Of a stretch of 5,745 nt of DNA, positions 4,689 through 5,745 are shown piece after piece. The first letter of the stretch is position 1. Each line of letters opens with the position of its first letter. The notes below the pieces were generated by a model, which saw nothing but the letters and a program-made list of their open reading frames with translations, did no database searches and was not told the origin of the DNA. Source of the stretch: an uncultured Bacilli bacterium (lineage in GTDB: Bacteria > Bacillota_I > Bacilli_A > RFN20 > CAG-826); contig CAKPJO010000104.1 of the NCBI GenBank assembly GCA_934162685.1, positions 1 to 5,745 on the forward strand, written 5' to 3'. The position numbers and the translations under genes were made by a program.

Positions 4689-5745
4689 ATGAATAAGATA
4701 TTAAAAAAAGTATTAATTACTGCTGGTTCAATTTTAGGAGTAGCGGTATTAGTTGTTGGTGGATATGTTAGTTATGTATTGCTTCAATATAATCGTATTG
4801 AAGATAATTTAGTTTTAAATCCAAATAATAATAATGAAAATGTATTAATTAATGATAAAACCTATAAAATTTCTACTTATAATATTGGATTTGGGGCTTA
4901 TCGTCCTGATTATTCTTTCTTTATGGATGAAGGCTATATGGCCGATGGCACCAAGGTTAGTGGTAAATATGGCACCGCTAAATCTAAAGAATCGGTAATT
5001 GAAAGTACTAAAGGAGTAATAAGTGAAATTGACAAGTTAGATGTTGATTTTGCCTTTTATCAAGAAGTTGACACTAATAGCACACGTTCGCATCATGTTA
5101 ATCAAAGTGAAATGATTAGAGATTCATTTACGGATTATAATAATGTTTTTGCAGTTAATTATCATTCAGCATTCTTGATGTATCCTTTTAATGATCCAAT
5201 TGGAAAAAGCAATTCAGGAATACTTACTTTAAGTAAATATAAAATTGAAGAATCAATACGTAAATCTTATCCTGTATCTAAAGGATTTGATCGCCTTTTT
5301 GATTTAGACCGTTGCTTTAGTGTTTCACGCTTAAAAGTAAACGATAAAGAATTAGTCTTAGCCAATTCCCATATGTCCGCGTATGATGAAGGTGGAAAAA
5401 TTCGTGCTTTACAAATGCAAGTAATGAAAGACTTTTTTGAAGATGAAATTTCTAAAGGAAATTATGTAATTTTTGGCGGAGATTTTAATCATGATTTAAT
5501 TAACGAAAATCCAGACTATCAATATGATGAAGCTAATCCTAAACCAAATTGGATGAATTTTACGCAGTTAAAGCCAGATTGGTTAGCAAACTTTGACTAT
5601 GAAGTTGATTTAGGCCCAAATATGAGCGTAGCCACTAGCGACAATGCTCCTACATGTCGAGATTGTGATTTACCTTTAATTGGAAATGAAGATGTTCTTT
5701 ATAAAAGTGTTGTCGATGGTTTTATTGTATCTAGTAACATTGAAG
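4689..5745 (+). CDS. Membrane-anchored endonuclease/exonuclease/phosphatase-family protein (3' truncated)
   Basis: Open to the window edge, with 352 residues visible. It begins with a signal anchor (MNKILKKVLITAGSILGVAV, hydrophobic to about residue 32), so the catalytic domain is probably outside the membrane. The EEP fold (DNase I/sphingomyelinase-like, Mg-dependent phosphodiesterase or phosphatase) shows its motifs in order: Asn65 in YNIGFG, Glu126 in QEVD, the NSGILTLSKY strand at 175-184, His228 in NSHMSAYD, Asp265 and Asn267 in GGDFNHD, Asp343 in VDGFIV. The final catalytic His expected shortly after lies past the edge. The pattern NIGFGAY, FFMDEG, QEVDTNSTRS matches a Firmicutes EEP subfamily that I recognise, whose substrate I cannot give. 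ATG 4689 is preferred because it gives a standard anchor, yet no Shine-Dalgarno site precedes it: only a T-run and TAAAAATC. Translation may depend on the hairpin region upstream or on a non-standard mode. Confidence 0.88.
   Translation, partial: MNKILKKVLITAGSILGVAVLVVGGYVSYVLLQYNRIEDNLVLNPNNNNENVLINDKTYKISTYNIGFGAYRPDYSFFMDEGYMADGTKVSGKYGTAKSKESVIESTKGVISEIDKLDVDFAFYQEVDTNSTRSHHVNQSEMIRDSFTDYNNVFAVNYHSAFLMYPFNDPIGKSNSGILTLSKYKIEESIRKSYPVSKGFDRLFDLDRCFSVSRLKVNDKELVLANSHMSAYDEGGKIRALQMQVMKDFFEDEISKGNYVIFGGDFNHDLINENPDYQYDEANPKPNWMNFTQLKPDWLANFDYEVDLGPNMSVATSDNAPTCRDCDLPLIGNEDVLYKSVVDGFIVSSNIE

Noticed and set aside
1..5745. Mycoplasma-type recoding of TGA as tryptophan.
   Set aside because: All tryptophans in the genes read here are TGG and no frame is interrupted by TGA. 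The absence of TGA stops is explained by AT-rich preference for TAA in such a small sample.
1..5745. CRISPR arrays, insertion sequences, tRNA or rRNA genes.
   Set aside because: No regularly spaced repeats, transposase-like frames with terminal repeats, or cloverleaf or rRNA signatures were seen on either strand. The inverted repeats present are single local hairpins.

Overview
This window is AT-rich DNA from a low-GC Gram-positive (Bacilli/Mollicutes-like) bacterium. All eight protein genes lie on the + strand. Three signs point there: the long, two-domain form of the ribosome hibernation factor, Bacillus-type Shine-Dalgarno sites (AAGGAG, GGAGG, AGGTGAT), and compact intrinsic terminators. 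The genetic code looks standard. Every tryptophan I read is TGG, no gene contains an in-frame TGA, and the seven visible stops are six TAA and one TAG. I cannot assign a genus; an uncultured Bacilli lineage or an Acholeplasma/Erysipelotrichia relative would fit.

Layout: (1) 1-384, the 3' end of metK (S-adenosylmethionine synthetase) and its terminator. (2) 385-1165, hpf with a hairpin in its leader just before the ribosome binding site, then a terminator. (3) 1187-2144, a short, divergent aspartokinase-like protein with one possible ACT-like tail. (4) 2157-3930, a Cof-type HAD phosphatase overlapping by 11 bases an all-helical protein of unknown function, closed by a terminator with a 10-bp perfect stem. 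(5) 3961-4260, a 70-residue XRE-family repressor-like protein with its own promoter and terminator. (6) 4265-4681, a two-helix membrane protein behind a strong promoter, with an 8-bp inverted repeat abutting its -35 box. (7) 4689-5745, a membrane-anchored endonuclease/exonuclease/phosphatase-family protein that runs off the window.

Four of the six complete genes and the partial metK gene each end at their own terminator. Most genes therefore look like single-gene units rather than a pathway operon; the HAD/unknown pair is the only clear coupled pair. metK, hpf and the HAD phosphatase are ordinary housekeeping or stress functions. I do not see a recognisable new multi-gene system. The items most worth following are the altered orphan aspartokinase, the unknown protein coupled to the HAD phosphatase, the small regulator/palindrome/membrane-protein trio, and the palindromic elements at the starts of hpf and the HAD gene. 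For six genes the longest open frame begins at an upstream GTG or TTG or is otherwise ambiguous; the starts given here were chosen from Shine-Dalgarno position and family N-termini.
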